Positions 18,292-29,535 of a DNA stretch of 61,394 bases are shown here, in pieces. The DNA lies in contig JANBPU010000098.1 in NCBI GenBank assembly GCA_027575805.1, forward strand, positions 1-61,394, read 5' to 3'. The translations under genes and the position numbers were made by a program. Each line of letters begins with the position of its first letter. Position 1 is the first letter of the stretch. The notes under the pieces were generated by a model that saw nothing but the letters and a program-made list of their open reading frames with translations, searched no databases and was not told the origin of the DNA. Source of the DNA: Mycoemilia scoparia. Its lineage: Eukaryota > Kickxellomycota > Kickxellomycetes > Kickxellales > Kickxellaceae.

Positions 18292-20622
18292 GTGCTAGGA
18301 TAGATTGTTTTGGGCAAATTGAGGGAAGCCAAGTAAGTGTATCGGTGTGCAATTGAGAAGTTGGGCTTATTCTCCTTTGCATTTCGCCCCTTTTAGCGTG
18401 GAGAATAACAAGCGTGTTTTTTGGGGGTAGCAATGACAAACAACAAACTAGAGGAATTAAAAATGGTGAAAGAATTATTGTAAAGGCCAAATAAGGTACA
18501 TTCTGGGCAATGGAATTGACGAATGTTAATAGCCAGGCAGGCACGAAGGTACCAGTCAGTAGTTGTACGGCTATCCAGCAGGCTGTGTGGTGATTATGGA
18601 TTAAACCAGGTGGCTGAACACTATTGGCAGATATGTATCCAGCTCTCAACCAAAAGGGAACAGGCAGATACCCTCGCACATTCCCTGAAAATTAGTCCAT
18701 AACCCATACTTTTTAGCTGGAGTCACAATGATGATTGGCTGGCATCCAAGGGAGTATCCTAGTACCGCCCTTTTAGAGGAGACCGACATATGCATTGTTG
18801 GTCACAAGTTTAGTCTCTTGCCTTCTCACACGCATTATTAAAAACTTAAAGCTTTATAGTAGTTTTGTGCGACATGGTAGTAGAAAGTAATTTGTATGGG
18901 GAAATAAGTAAGGGGAATACACTTTTCTAGTGCCTGCAAAATACACATTTGATGAAGACTATTGCAAACATACCTGCTGACTTTGCTCGAGAAGAGCCCA
19001 TTATTATAATATGACAGTAACTAGTAATACAAATACGCAGAATCCAAGCAATAAATTATCAAATGGGCCACCGAGATATATACAAAAAGAATGCCAAATA
19101 GAAAGGATAAAAATACAAGAGATTGAGGTAAAACAGAGAGTGTGGGCGAAAAAGAAAGAAAAAGACAAAGCTGTATCTTAAAGTGATGTTATTGATCCAG
19201 TTCGACAATAGTGCCAATGAATGTGTTTAAAGTAGTGTGAATGGTTTCTAAAATGATACCCCACAGTGGATCACATTACAAAATAAATTTATTGGGAGAG
19301 CCGTATCACACTACTTTTTGTTAACCAAAAATGAACTGACTTGATGATGCACATTTGAAACTACTAAACTAACAATTACCTACTAACCTGGTTTATTATC
19401 GATTTATCTGTGTAAGCTAGCGAGCCTGAAAAACAGCATAGACATAATTAGTTGTAATGAATAAGCTGTGGATTCCAGCTCGATTATGCCTTGTGGCTTA
19501 ATTTATCACATGTACAGTTTCTGGCTGTTAACGGTTTTGACCATTAAAGCATATTCTAGGTAGAACATTGCGAGTTGATCAATTCCTTCCGAACTGGTTA
19601 ATTCTAAGTTGACCCATCATCATTTGTAAAACTTCAATATCAAATTTCCCCAGAATACATTAAGCCTATGAAAACAATATCACCAACCTGCGATTAATGT
19701 ATGTCTTTGTAGCTACTCCAGGGTTTTGTACCTATTCTATTTCTGCCATAGTTATACATTGTGCCTGGCATTACACAGAACAGATAGAGCCAAAGCTCAA
19801 AGCTACATTAATTGTAGGCTACTTGCACCTGCAAAAGCATCCCTGACATCAGAAATTTTGTTTTGTTTTGTTTATTTCAGTTACCAACTCCTCCAAACCT
19901 CACAAATATTCAATGACCAAGTTTATGCACAGGTTTGTGTAATCGACTCGAGACTGTTTACCAAACCGAGAAAGCAGCCAATAAAATGGCAACTATTCCT
20001 CCTATGCAACGCGAAATGTCAGCGCTCTTTATTTTATTCTCTCAAAACCCCACACCACTTACATTTCGCTTAAAGGCGTCCCTTGTTTGGGCAGGCCATT
20101 CTACTAAAGGGGCAAGCTAAAGCCACTTTACATTGTTTTTATAAGAATGAAAGCATAGGTATCCTAGCTTTAACACAACGCCAAAAAGACAGGTAAAAAC
20201 ATTTAACGCTAATGATCGCCCATGAACCACAGCAATTGACACGCTTTACTATTTATGATTAGAAGGAATAGGGCACATTAATAACACTACAGTGCACATA
20301 AATAGACGTACACACAGACACGAACATAAACAAAAAAAACATGGTGACTCGACTTGGTATTCAACTCCCTGCCTCCTTCTCCTCACTCTGCCTTCACAAT
20401 AACAAAATAAATAAACAAACCGATTTTCAGCTCACCTGTTTGGTTTATGTGCCCTCTGTCGAATCTATAGATAACTTCAAGCTACACCCGCGTTTGTTGT
20501 CTTATCCCTCTCTTTCTTTCAAGTTACGTTTTTGATACTTTATATAGCTTACCTTCCTACATCACTTACCTCCGCTATACATTAGAAGCTTTAGTAGCAC
20601 AGTACTAATAATAATAGTAATA
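18231..20622. other. 2.4-kb intergenic region between SGF73 and CDC20
   Basis: Starts with a (TA)n-(GT)n microsatellite at about 18247-18291, directly before the SGF73 start. Several overlapping open frames (18233-18679 minus; 19726-20120 plus; 20341-20535 plus) lack family features or consistent coding character. Pyrimidine-rich stretches near 20365-20395 and 20500-20525 are typical of a fungal promoter and belong to CDC20. No RNA gene is seen. Confidence 0.45.
18247..18291. repeat. (TA)n-(GT)n compound microsatellite
   Basis: An alternating AT run followed by a GTGTGTGTGTGG run, 17 bp beyond the SGF73 start codon on the promoter side. Such tracts can affect promoter activity; no direct evidence here. 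Confidence 0.85.
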
Positions 20623-22284
20623 ATGTCTGATCATCCTTCGGCAGCAAAATCTCAATCCTCATTTGCACCACTGAGTCCTCGTCAACCAGATCATGGTCTA
20701 AAGCCAATGGTGACTAAGTCTGACCGAATGCGCCAACTCAATCAGTCTCCCAGATCCATCAGTCGCAAAAGTAGCGCCTATGAGGTTTACTCTAGTGGAC
20801 ATGCCAGTGCTTCTACTTCACCAAAGAAGTCCTCTGGCCACACAAACGGTGGTGCTGGCGGCCGTAGGACTAAGGCAGCTCCCCAGTACGACCGCTTCAT
20901 ACCCAATAGGAATACCATGGACATGGCATCATCTCAATTCAACCTAGCTAATCCTGGATCTTTACCTGCACATGGTAATGATGGGGCAGGTTCAGTGAGT
21001 GGGAGCGATTGTGAACAACCAGGTAACCAAACATTGGACTCAACCAAACTAGCTTACCAAGAAGAAGTAGCAAAGGCATGCGGCGTTTCATTAAACAAGC
21101 GTATTTTGGCATTTAATACTGAGGCGCCAATCAGCGACAAGGAAGATATCCGTCAACTATATAGCCGTCCACAACTGAAGACTTCCACTAGCACGGCTAA
21201 CAAGAGAAGAATTCTTACTACTCCTGATCGCGTCTTGGATGCTCCTGGACTTATTGATGACTACTATCTGAACCTTTTGGACTGGTCGAGTTCCAATATC
21301 TTGGCTATTGGGCTTGACCACAGTGTATATTTGTGGAATGCTGACACTGGCGATGTTTCATCGCTATGCGAATTGTCTGGTGCCGAAAATGACGATAACT
21401 CTCCATATGTATCTTCGGTAAATTGGTCTGCCGATGGATCATATCTAGCCATTGGAACCAGCGATGGTGACTGTCAGATTTGGGATGCTGATGCTCAGTC
21501 CAAAATTAGATCGATGACTGGCCACCAAGCCCGTGTAGGCTCTCTTTCTTGGTCCAAGCATATCTTGACTTCAGGCTGCAGAGATGGAAGCATCTGGCAC
21601 CACGACGTTCGTGTGGCTAGCCACAAGGTCGGAGAACTGCTAGCACACAGTGGTGAAGTTTGCGGCCTCAAGTGGAGATCTGATGGCCAATTGCTTGCAT
21701 CTGGAGGTAACGATAACTTGGTCAACATTTGGGATGCACGAGCATCAGTGCCCAAATTCACCAAAACTAATCACACTGCAGCTGTCAAGGCACTAGCATG
21801 GAGTCCCTGGCAACTCAACCTTTTGGCCACCGGTGGTGGTTCTTACGATCGCCATGTCCATTTTTGGAACACCACCACCACGGCGCGTCTCCATTCCATT
21901 GATACTGGATCTCAGGTCACTTCAATCATCTGGTCAAATCAGTACAAGGAGTTGGTTACTTCCCATGGCTTTCCTGACAACCATTTGGCTATTTGGAGCT
22001 ACCCATCCCTTTCCAAGATCGTAGACATTCCTGCCCACGATACTAGAGTTCTTCATTCGGCCATTTCGCCTGATGGCCAAACTGTAGCCACGGTCGCTAG
22101 CGACGAAAATCTCAAATTCTGGAAGCTATTTGAAACAAAGGCCAAATCCGCCAAGACTGCATCCGCAATCGGAGCCGCTGCAATGGGATCAAACAATGCT
22201 TCACTATCCGCTGCCATTGGAGGCAAAGATAGTAGGAGTGCTGCCATTACAAGCTCATTTGAAACCCGTACCTCCATTCGCTAG
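20623..22284 (+). CDS. CDC20: APC/C activator Cdc20 (Fizzy family WD40 protein)
   Basis: Intronless, 553 codons. The N-terminal part carries the C-box DRFIPNR (about residues 91-97), needed for APC/C binding, followed by a basic RRILTTPDRVLDAP linker. The segment LIDDYYLNLLDWSSSN opens a seven-bladed WD40 propeller (about 200-500) with repeats such as VYLWNADTG, CQIWDADAQ, VNIWDARA, VHFWNTTT, LAIWSYPS and LKFWKLFE. The chain ends in ...TSIR, the C-terminal IR tail that contacts Cdc27. DDYYLNLLDW and LWNADTG are closer to Cdc20 than to Cdh1. Known role: recruits securin and mitotic cyclins to the APC/C and is the target of the spindle checkpoint. A Ser/Thr-Pro-rich N-terminus suggests Cdk control. 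Confidence 0.93.
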   Translation: MSDHPSAAKSQSSFAPLSPRQPDHGLKPMVTKSDRMRQLNQSPRSISRKSSAYEVYSSGHASASTSPKKSSGHTNGGAGGRRTKAAPQYDRFIPNRNTMDMASSQFNLANPGSLPAHGNDGAGSVSGSDCEQPGNQTLDSTKLAYQEEVAKACGVSLNKRILAFNTEAPISDKEDIRQLYSRPQLKTSTSTANKRRILTTPDRVLDAPGLIDDYYLNLLDWSSSNILAIGLDHSVYLWNADTGDVSSLCELSGAENDDNSPYVSSVNWSADGSYLAIGTSDGDCQIWDADAQSKIRSMTGHQARVGSLSWSKHILTSGCRDGSIWHHDVRVASHKVGELLAHSGEVCGLKWRSDGQLLASGGNDNLVNIWDARASVPKFTKTNHTAAVKALAWSPWQLNLLATGGGSYDRHVHFWNTTTTARLHSIDTGSQVTSIIWSNQYKELVTSHGFPDNHLAIWSYPSLSKIVDIPAHDTRVLHSAISPDGQTVATVASDENLKFWKLFETKAKSAKTASAIGAAAMGSNNASLSAAIGGKDSRSAAITSSFETRTSIR

Positions 22285-22580
22285 AATTCCTTTCTTTGAT
22301 GCGTTTTGCAACGCAGCACTTAATTGCTATTTCCCTTCCACCTATGCTACCTTTCCTACCGTCATCATCACCCACCACCATGATTTAGATTATATCACTT
22401 ATTTTATTTTATATTTGTGTGAATACTTTATTTTTCTTTCCAGCTTTGTTGCCTATTGAAGTTTTTATCATTTGATTTTGTATTTTTTCATATTATTTAT
22501 TTCCTCAAATACCAAACAGAATACTATTTAAAAAGCACAAAGAAACATGACATGCGTCTTTTTCGGATATCAGGCATATA

Positions 22581-22969
22581 TTACCAATGCTTGCGTACGT
22601 TTGGATACCTCTCAATAAAATTTGTTCGGGCCATTAAAGCCCCATCCTCAGTAAACCCAAGCTCTTGTGGGGCTAAATACCAGCACAATAAAAACAATTT
22701 TAGTGTCAATATCTTGTTTTTTTTGTTAAATAGGTATTAAAGTTATTGCCATTTGAGCAAATGTACTTACAACCTCTGAAATCATCAATCTCCCATTCTC
22801 TCCTACGTGGTGTTTTGCGGACAACCAGGAAACTACGCCCTCTGTTGTTAGAGTAGTCATCACTGTTGTCAATGGGATTTCTGTATGCATTATTATTATT
22901 ATTATTATACCTATCGGAGCCGAAAGAATTTCCTTGGAAGAATCTGCGGAATCTGTCTGAAAAGGGCAT
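22581..22969 (-). CDS. Unidentified 96-aa protein, two exons
   Basis: Exon 1 is 22969-22771 and exon 2 is 22672-22581, joined over a 98-nt intron with donor GTAAGT and acceptor ATTTAG; the frame is kept and ends in TAA. The product starts MPFSDRFRRFFQGNSFG, has an Asn-rich stretch encoded by an (ATT/AAT)n microsatellite, a basic segment (VVRKTPRRREWEIDDFRG), and a C-terminus ending ARTNFIERYPNVRKHW. No signal or membrane segment is visible. A good donor-acceptor pair with protein-like sequence on both sides supports a real gene. It converges on CDC20 and is divergent from OLA1. The family is not recognised. Confidence 0.6.
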
Positions 22970-23713
22970 CTTGCTAAAGCTAAAATACTTTCCACTGAGT
23001 TTTAATACTTCCTGGAAAGCTGGTTAGGAGAATAAAAAACAAGGCGAGAGAATTTGTATACTCTTTTCTCGACATTGCCCCTTTTATATGTATCCATTTC
23101 TATTTCTGAGATACGAATAACACTTTCACAACTTGAGTTGATCGAGAGTGGTATATGTTCTAGCGAGTGTGAAATATTTTGTTGTCAAAAAGAAACAAAG
23201 CTTGGATGATATCTTTGGTTTACTTTTGGTTTTTAGGGGAGGAGGGGGTTCGGCAGATCACAAAAAGTATGACATTCCAGTAACCATTGTGATCAAAAGT
23301 TCAGCCTTGTAATTCTCATACTTTTTAAATTGAAAGCTTTGCCAATTCTGGATTTAAACGTAGTGTTTTATTTTCATGATGTCAAATCCTTGAAATTGTA
23401 AAAACTAGATACGATATTGGCTAAAGCTTTGACAAAGGAAACAAGATATTTCATATTATGAAATTGATCATAATCAAGCAATAGATTGGATTAGGAGTTC
23501 GTACCATAATAAACTATGCTGGTGGAACTAATAACCCATAGACTAAATATATTAATTAGAAAACTTTTAGCCATAATACATCAATCTTTCCAAGATCGAT
23601 TTGTTTGCAGCTTGATACACATATAAACTCCAACAGACATATAGTAGACTACTGCTATTCATATTTGAATTACCAACAAAGACAGGGTAGAAAACATCTA
23701 ACTAGCGAATACA
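22970..23713. other. Divergent promoter region between the 96-aa gene and OLA1
   Basis: 744 bp with no open gene. It contains an 11-bp perfect inverted repeat, AAAAAGTATGA / TCATACTTTTT, at 23262-23326, and a G-rich patch at about 23236-23250. Confidence 0.4.
23262..23326. repeat. Inverted repeat in the OLA1 upstream region
   Basis: AAAAAGTATGA and its exact complement TCATACTTTTT flank a 43-bp spacer. This could be a small decayed element or a protein-binding palindrome. Confidence 0.4.
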
Positions 23714-25317
23714 ATGCCACCAAAGAAAGCCGCCGCTGAAGAAAAGCTAATGCTTGGTCGTCCTTCCAACAATCTCAAGATTGGTGTTGTAGGTCTACCC
23801 AATGTTGGTAAATCCACATTCTTCAATGCAATCACCAACTCTGCGGCAGCAGCCGAAAACTATCCTTTCTGTACAATTGGTAAGTTGCAGCAAATATGTC
23901 TAATTGACCAAAAAAACAAACAGCCATAAAACCAATACATTTTGTATTTATTTGACCAAGCTGCAAATTATGATTTATTAATTATATATGAATATAGATC
24001 CTGAGGAGTCTAGAGTTGCTGTTCCTGACCCACGCTTTGACTGGCTATGCAATCACTATAAGCCTGCATCAAAAGTTCCCGCATACCTCACTGTCATTGA
24101 CATTGCTGGTCTTGTGAAGGGCGCGGCTTCTGGAGCTGGTCTTGGTAATGCTTTCTTGTCTCATGTTCGTGCAGTTGATGCCATTTTCCATATGGTTCGT
24201 AAGTAGTATTGATATATATATATATATATAAACAGCCAAATGTCAAATGATTTTATACAACAAGCATGTCAACTTTCATTTATTTAGGTGCTTTTTCTGA
24301 TCCCGATGTTGTCCACGTTGAGGGAGAGGTCGATCCTATCCGCGATATGGAGGTCATTCACCAAGAGTTGCGTCTTAAGGATCAAGAATTCTTGAAAAAG
24401 TATATTGAAAAGAACGAGGGGAATATCAAGAGAATTGGTAATGGAGGAACAGCAGCTGATAAGTTGTTGAAGGAGGAATTTGTAAGTCATGACAGATCTA
24501 ATACTATATTTTCAATACTAGAGAATTAAACGCTTCATTTGCTAAACACATGTAATTACTTTATTTTGTATAGACAATCATCAATAAGGTCTACGAGTGG
24601 GTGGAGAGTGGAAAGGATGTCCGCAAGGGTGATTGGAGCAACAAGGAAATTGATGTCATCAATAGGCAGCTTTTGATCACTGCCAAGCCCGTGATCTACC
24701 TTGCTAACCTCAGCGAAAAGGACTATATTCGCAAGAAGAACAAGTACCTTCCCAAGATCAAGCAGTGGATCGATGAGAACAACCCTGGCGACTTGCTTAT
24801 TCCATTCAGCGGTGCTGTCGAGAGTGCGGTAAGTTGTCAAGCACACTATATCCACCAAAAACCTATTATATGGATCATGTAGTGTCGGACACCTATGCGA
24901 CATGTTTAAAACAAAATCGTCTCCAAAATATTGTAGGCTTCGGCTTTGGAGGGTGAAGAAAAGGCTAAGTACTTGAAGGATCTTGGCTGTGAATCTGTTC
25001 TTCCCAAAATTATTGTTGCTGGTTACAAGGCCATGAGCCTCATCTACTACTTCACTGGTGGCCCTGATGAGGTTCGTGCATGGACAATCCGCAAGGGAAC
25101 CAAGGCTCCTGGTGCCGCTGGTGTTATCCACACAGATTTTGAGCGTGGATTTATCATGGCTGAAGTAATGACATATGATGATCTCCAAGAACTGGGTACC
25201 GATGCTGCCGTCAAGGCTGCAGGAAAATACAAGCAAAAAGGAAAGGACTATGTTGTCGGTGATGGTGATATCATTTTCTTCAAGTTCAATGTCACTGCTG
25301 ACAAAAAGAAGAAGTAG
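23714..25317 (+). CDS. OLA1: Obg-like ATPase 1 (YchF/OLA1 family)
   Basis: Five exons: 23714-23879, 23998-24198, 24288-24481, 24574-24828 and 24937-25317 (398 aa, the usual family length). All donors are GTAAGT and acceptors are TATAG, TTTAG, TATAG and TGTAG. Motifs: [15 protein letters not shown] (P-loop), [12 protein letters not shown] (G3, ending in GLVKGA rather than the usual DxxG type), [11 protein letters not shown] with NLSE in place of NKxD (the change that gives ATP preference), and the C-terminal TGS-like domain with [20 protein letters not shown]. Known role: cytosolic ATPase linked to ribosomes, proteasome and stress response. Intron 2 carries a short (TA)n tract. Confidence 0.97.
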
Positions 25318-26484
25318 GCTGCTTTTCAAATTTTCTGGTTTACCAAAAGAAATGTTTCACAATTTCGATCTCTACATAATAAATGGTGCTTAGGAACACA
25401 CACACACAAACACTATTCTCGCCAAGAGCTATGTGGGCAACACATTTTGCGTATCATGTCAAATTCCACATATAAAAGGTTAACAGCCTGGTGTTAATGT
25501 GGTCAAGTTTCATAGCTGTTCAGCCATATATTGGCTGTGGACGGATCCTAGCAAAATAATTTATAAATGTAGTATTTCAACTATACTACTTGTTTTCCTT
25601 CAATTGCAGTTGCCTGCACCTCTAATTGACATATGAACGTTGTAAATTTACAGCAACCATGATACTTGTTATAGGGCTTTAGCAACTGTGCTTGCACTTC
25701 AAGAACGTAGCCATTGAATGCTTTTAATACAAGTCTTGCTATGTAAAATAATATACATAGATCTCGATTTGAAAACTATAAATAGTCTTGTATTTTTTAT
25801 AGCTTGTGGCAAATTGGCACACTTTCTCTGTCTATTCTCCGATCCTCCTCTCTCTCTCCTTTGGCTCTTGTTGTTTTATATCTAATGCAAAAGGTATATA
25901 TAAATATATATACTATCGTCATACTGGATTAATCAATGTGTGTGTTGGCGGTGCGCCGTTACATGAGATATACTTGGGTAATGATTGGCTCAAGGCTTTT
26001 AGGCGAGTACTGATGTCAATGCTAATACTATTATGATAACCACAGCAACATTACTTATACTAATACTTCTGATTATATTATATGTGTAATTGACTTTTTT
26101 GTTATTATTTTTGGTAGCCCTTTTTGTCTGTTATTGTAAAATAAAGCCATGTGTGTGCCCATAAAACATACATTTTCATTCAAGTCCGTTCGGTATTATT
26201 GAAGTTTAGGGGATAATTTGGCTAGATAGCTTTTATGGAGAAGCCGTCGCTTTTACTGAGAAATCAAATCGAATATCAGATTATAGCAGGGTTTCAGTTT
26301 ATGATATCAACCAATGATGATGAAGATGGCTAGTAGAACACACCATACTTGTGTCCAGTGACATCTTTCCACGCATTACACATGGCAAACACACAGACAT
26401 TGGAAACGCACAAATAAAGACGCTTGTAGTATCAGCTCAACAGCAAGCAGCTGGGGTAGTATTTATTTGGCAGTCTTGCTAGAC
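25318..26484. other. Intergenic region downstream of OLA1
   Basis: 3' flank of OLA1 with a (CA)n stretch at about 25398-25408. The rest is AT-rich without a convincing gene; the open frame at 25806-26036 is low-complexity and unsupported. Confidence 0.45.
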
Positions 26485-26646
26485 ATGGCAGGTATAGAAG
26501 CCAAGCCAAGAGTTTACGTACATAAAAGCTCTAGAAATAGGCTTATGCGACGCTTCAGGGCTTTACAGAACTATATGGTTAAAGAAACGTTTGTTGAGCG
26601 CTTGGAACTAAACTTTAGAAAGTCCGGTGTGGATGGTATCTTATGA
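26485..26646 (+). CDS. Possible 53-aa basic protein
   Basis: A 54-codon frame beginning MAGIEAKPRVYVHKSSRNRL and ending LNFRKSGVDGIL. It is strongly basic in the middle (RLMRRFRALQ). The start context (GACATGG) is good. The frame is open for 41 more codons upstream without another Met, so it might be a last exon. No family is recognised and chance is not excluded. Confidence 0.28.
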   Translation: MAGIEAKPRVYVHKSSRNRLMRRFRALQNYMVKETFVERLELNFRKSGVDGIL

Positions 26647-27226
26647 CATGGTCAAAGGACCTAGCAAAGTCATCAAAATCACACCCTTTGGCCCACCCCA
26701 CAGGGTCTGCTGTTGCTGCTATGTTCTTTGAGGCAAAAAGCAATGGGTGATGATGATTATGATGGGCGCGGTCTCACATACGTACACTATTTACTGACTT
26801 AAACTCAAACATACGCCCACACATATACATTCACACCGCACACGCAGCAACAATTTTGGTTAAATAATCTCGTTTGCTTTGCTTTGCTCCTTTTCTTTTT
26901 CACATAAACACTTTTGTTTCTATTATTATTACTCCCATATATACTAATTTTACATAAACCTTTAAACATTCTACTCTGAAGCGTAAGTTGGGCCCAAAGT
27001 GCCCTGTTTCCGTATTCATTCACGCAAAGACAACAACAGGGTTACTTCATTATATTTAGTTCTTGCTCGTTTCCAAAGAATACTAGGCTTGTACCCCCTT
27101 TAAACAACATTTTTATCGCTATATATAGACCACTTCTATCGCTCATTTTCACATTTAACACACACGCAAACGCACACACGCATATATATACAAACTTCTC
27201 TAGAGTAAATACCGTTAGATAGAAAA
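26647..27226. other. Promoter region of YPT1
   Basis: Contains CA/CT-rich stretches (26803-26850; CACACACGCAAACGCACACA near 27160-27180) and short TATATA tracts just before the YPT1 start. No separate gene is seen. Confidence 0.4.
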
Positions 27227-27850
27227 ATGAATCCAGAATACGACTATTTGTTCAAATTGCTGCTTATTGGTGACTCCGGCGTCGGAAAGTCTTGTCTATT
27301 GCTTCGTTTCGCCGACAACACTTATACGGACAGCTACATTTCGACCATTGGTGTAGACTTTAAAATCCGCACCATCGAGCTGGATTCCAAGATGGTTAAG
27401 TTGCAAATTTGGGATACCGCTGGCCAGGAGCGTTTCCGCACCATCACCTCCTCCTACTATCGCGGTGCCCATGGTATTATCGTAGTCTATGACGTAACGG
27501 ACAAGGAGTCATTTAACAATGTCAAGTCGTGGTTGCAGGAAATTGACAAATATGCCGCTGAGGGGGTCCATAAGTATTTGGTAGGAAACAAGTCGGATTT
27601 GCAGGATAAACGTCAGGTAACCACCGAGGAGGCCAAAGAGTTTGCCGATAGCTTGGGCATTTCGTTTATTGAAACATCAGCCAAGGAGTCCGAAAATGTT
27701 GATGAGGCATTCGTTAGCTTGGCTAGACAGATTAAAGAGAGAATGGACAAGGATCACATTGGTGGAAGTGGCAGCAGCGGAGCTAACGATAAAAGCGAAG
27801 TCAAGCTGTCGGGTGAAAATATCAATACCCAGAGCTCTGGCTGCTGTTAG
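27227..27850 (+). CDS. YPT1: Rab GTPase Ypt1/Rab1
   Basis: Intronless, 207 codons. G-domain motifs: GDSGVGKS (P-loop, 15-22), the effector region [38 protein letters not shown] (switch II), GNKSDL and ETSAK. It ends in ...SSGCC, a double-cysteine geranylgeranylation signal. [10 protein letters not shown] and the [14 protein letters not shown] block identify Rab1/Ypt1 rather than Rab8/Sec4. One expected residue, V in the usual LVGNK, is present as [10 protein letters not shown]. Known role: ER-to-Golgi and early autophagy membrane transport through TRAPP and COPII tethers. Absence of introns is notable because many fungal YPT1 genes have several. Confidence 0.97.
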   Translation: MNPEYDYLFKLLLIGDSGVGKSCLLLRFADNTYTDSYISTIGVDFKIRTIELDSKMVKLQIWDTAGQERFRTITSSYYRGAHGIIVVYDVTDKESFNNVKSWLQEIDKYAAEGVHKYLVGNKSDLQDKRQVTTEEAKEFADSLGISFIETSAKESENVDEAFVSLARQIKERMDKDHIGGSGSSGANDKSEVKLSGENINTQSSGCC

Positions 27851-28228
27851 ATGTTTTTTAGAGTTGTATCTCCCCTCCCCCCTTTTTTGTTGGCTAACTA
27901 GTAGATCATGATGGTGTGCTTATCTGTTTCATGGATTTAATAACATTGTTTCTTTTGCAATACTACTACTATTTATAATTGTCACATTAATTACCAGTTA
28001 ATGCGGTTTTATAACATTGTAATGTATATTTGCATAGCGATAACATATATGCCATTATAGGTTTGCTTTGGTGGATTTGTAGTGCATCATTCCAGCAATC
28101 CAAAAAGATGGGTCTCATGAACCAGCTAAGTTTCTCTCTAGTGATGTTGTATCTATGTTAAACAAAGTAGACGCAAAAAAGTGAAGCTGACATAGATGTC
28201 AGCTCTTGGCAAATGATGACGAAAACTA
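27851..28228. other. Intergenic region between convergent YPT1 and NDUFA8 genes
   Basis: 3' flanks. Includes a perfect 8-bp inverted repeat with a 4-nt loop at 28185-28204 (AGCTGACA ... TGTCAGCT). No gene is seen. Confidence 0.45.
28185..28204 (-). repeat. Short hairpin in the probable NDUFA8 3' UTR
   Basis: AGCTGACATAGATGTCAGCT forms an 8-bp stem with a TAGA loop, 25 nt beyond the NDUFA8 stop codon. It could be an RNA stem or chance. Confidence 0.35.
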
Positions 28229-28875
28229 TTACTGATAAATGGGGTTCTTCTTTTCAAAAATGGGAACCTGATCTTTTGGTGCACCAGGAATTGTTTTCTT
28301 CCAGCCCTATAGTAAATCCAAAACATCATAGTATTGCCATTAGAAAATAGTATATACCCGATAAGGAACGGTATCTAAAATAAAGACCAATGTTCTTACC
28401 AGCTTAGTAAATATACATTCATTGAAAACTCTTTCTTGCTTTCTACAGCTCTTGAACTCCTGGTTGTTAACATCAAGACACTTCCAGTGTGCCTCAAATT
28501 CTTCAGCACAGTTAGCCTTGATCTTTGACAAACTACCATATCGCATGAAATTATATTTATCCGTTTTAGCATTGCTATAGATAAACTGATGATATTAACA
28601 ACAACAACAATACTAATAATTTTTACTTACACACTGGCAGCACAGCGAGTGACTTTTCTTCCTTCCTTCAAGCAGTGCTCGGGATCTCTGTTCTCAGCCT
28701 TACAGAGCATAAAATCTTCATTGTACTCTTGGCATACGCCGCCAATAAAGTATGAAGCCGATTTGAGTGGGGCACCAGTTGCACCTATTTCCTCGACCTT
28801 GGGTATGTTTTCAGGGGCAGGGGTTGGATCCACCCATTTGGTATCTGGCCTATAGTCATATCCTGGAAGACTCAT
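28229..28875 (-). CDS. NDUFA8: Complex I accessory subunit NDUFA8 (double twin-CX9C)
   Basis: Three exons on the minus strand: 28875-28631, 28574-28400 and 28306-28229 (165 aa). Donors are GTAAGT and GTAAGA; acceptors are CTATAG in both cases. The joined product has four CX9C motifs: CQEYNEDFMLC, CLKEGRKVTRC, CAEEFEAHWKC and CRKQERVFNEC, the signature of NDUFA8. The C-terminus KTIPGAPKDQVPIFEKKNPI matches the fungal end of this subunit. Known role: structural subunit of mitochondrial NADH:ubiquinone oxidoreductase, imported by the Mia40 disulfide relay into the intermembrane space. The presence of this gene indicates a respiratory fungus that retains complex I. Confidence 0.94.
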
Positions 28876-29146
28876 TTCTACTAGTTATTTCACGATTTGT
28901 TGTTGCGATGTAAATTACAATGTGGTCAAATAAATTGCGAATACGGGGTTCCTCGTTGTATATGACTCTTTTTCTAGATTGAAGAACAAATTAGAGACAA
29001 AAGTGAATTATCACTGCTATAATAAGTAGTGTTGGCGGCTATAATTGAAGTTTAGATTGACTTCTTATCACAGCCCAAAACTATAGCTCAAGCAAAATTA
29101 TGGGATAATTAAAATTTAATTTGTCGCCAAAGCTATACCCTTTCTA

Positions 29147-29266
29147 TTATGAGCGATTGTTTTTGAAGGGCGAACGTTTGCTAGTAAAACTGGACATCCA
29201 TTTGGTCGTGATTACCACCATAATTGCCGGCCACCAAAAGTCACCCTTCAAAAATTTTTGTCCATA
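29147..29266 (+). mobile_element. MITE family A, copy 4
   Basis: About 120 bp. The left end TTGTTTTTGAAGGGCGAACG is diverged; the core CTAGTAAAACTGGACATCCA is intact; the right end is CACCCTTCAAAAATTTTTGT then CCATAT. Confidence 0.82.
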
Positions 29267-29284
29267 TTATAAAAGTTCATTAGC

Positions 29285-29390
29285 CATTAGACAAAAATGA
29301 TGGGTTCCCAGGAGTAGTTGCATATGGAATGGCCGATGGTTAGGTCAAAATCTGATGAGGCTCCATTTTTGCCTACCATAGATCCAATCA
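29285..29390 (+). mobile_element. MITE family B, copy 2
   Basis: About 106 bp. It begins TTAGACAAAAATGATGGGTT and ends CCATTTTTGCCTACCATAG. The interior GCATATGGAATGG and TCAAAATCTGA blocks are shared with copies 1 and 4. It lies 18 bp from MITE A copy 4. Confidence 0.72.
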
Positions 29391-29535
29391 CTAATAAAAC
29401 CTTCTCATATATAGAAACCAATACTGGTTGTGATGTTTAATACTATAATCTCTAATGTTTTACAATATATAAAATTTAAAAATGAAAGAGAACTATTACT
29501 AGTGTAGTAGATGATGATAATGATGGTGATAATGG

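Larger units (their letters stand above)
28876..29535. other. Intergenic region with one A and one B MITE
   Basis: Between the NDUFA8 start and the end of the ADCK gene. Outside the two repeats (29147-29266 and 29285-29390) the DNA is AT-rich with no gene. Confidence 0.5.

Noticed and set aside
18233..18679. Minus-strand 148-codon frame with hydrophobic stretches upstream of SGF73
   Set aside because: It reads through the TA/GT microsatellite (HTHIYIYIYIYM), ends 3 bp before the SGF73 start, and shows no family motif. It is most simply promoter DNA.
19726..20120. Overlapping plus-strand frames of 115 and 61 codons
   Set aside because: Composition is Leu/Phe/Ser-rich and low in coding character; no start context, splice partner or motif supports either.
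24556..25329. 257-codon minus-strand frame over OLA1 exons
   Set aside because: It is the antisense shadow of conserved OLA1 exons and crosses an OLA1 intron.
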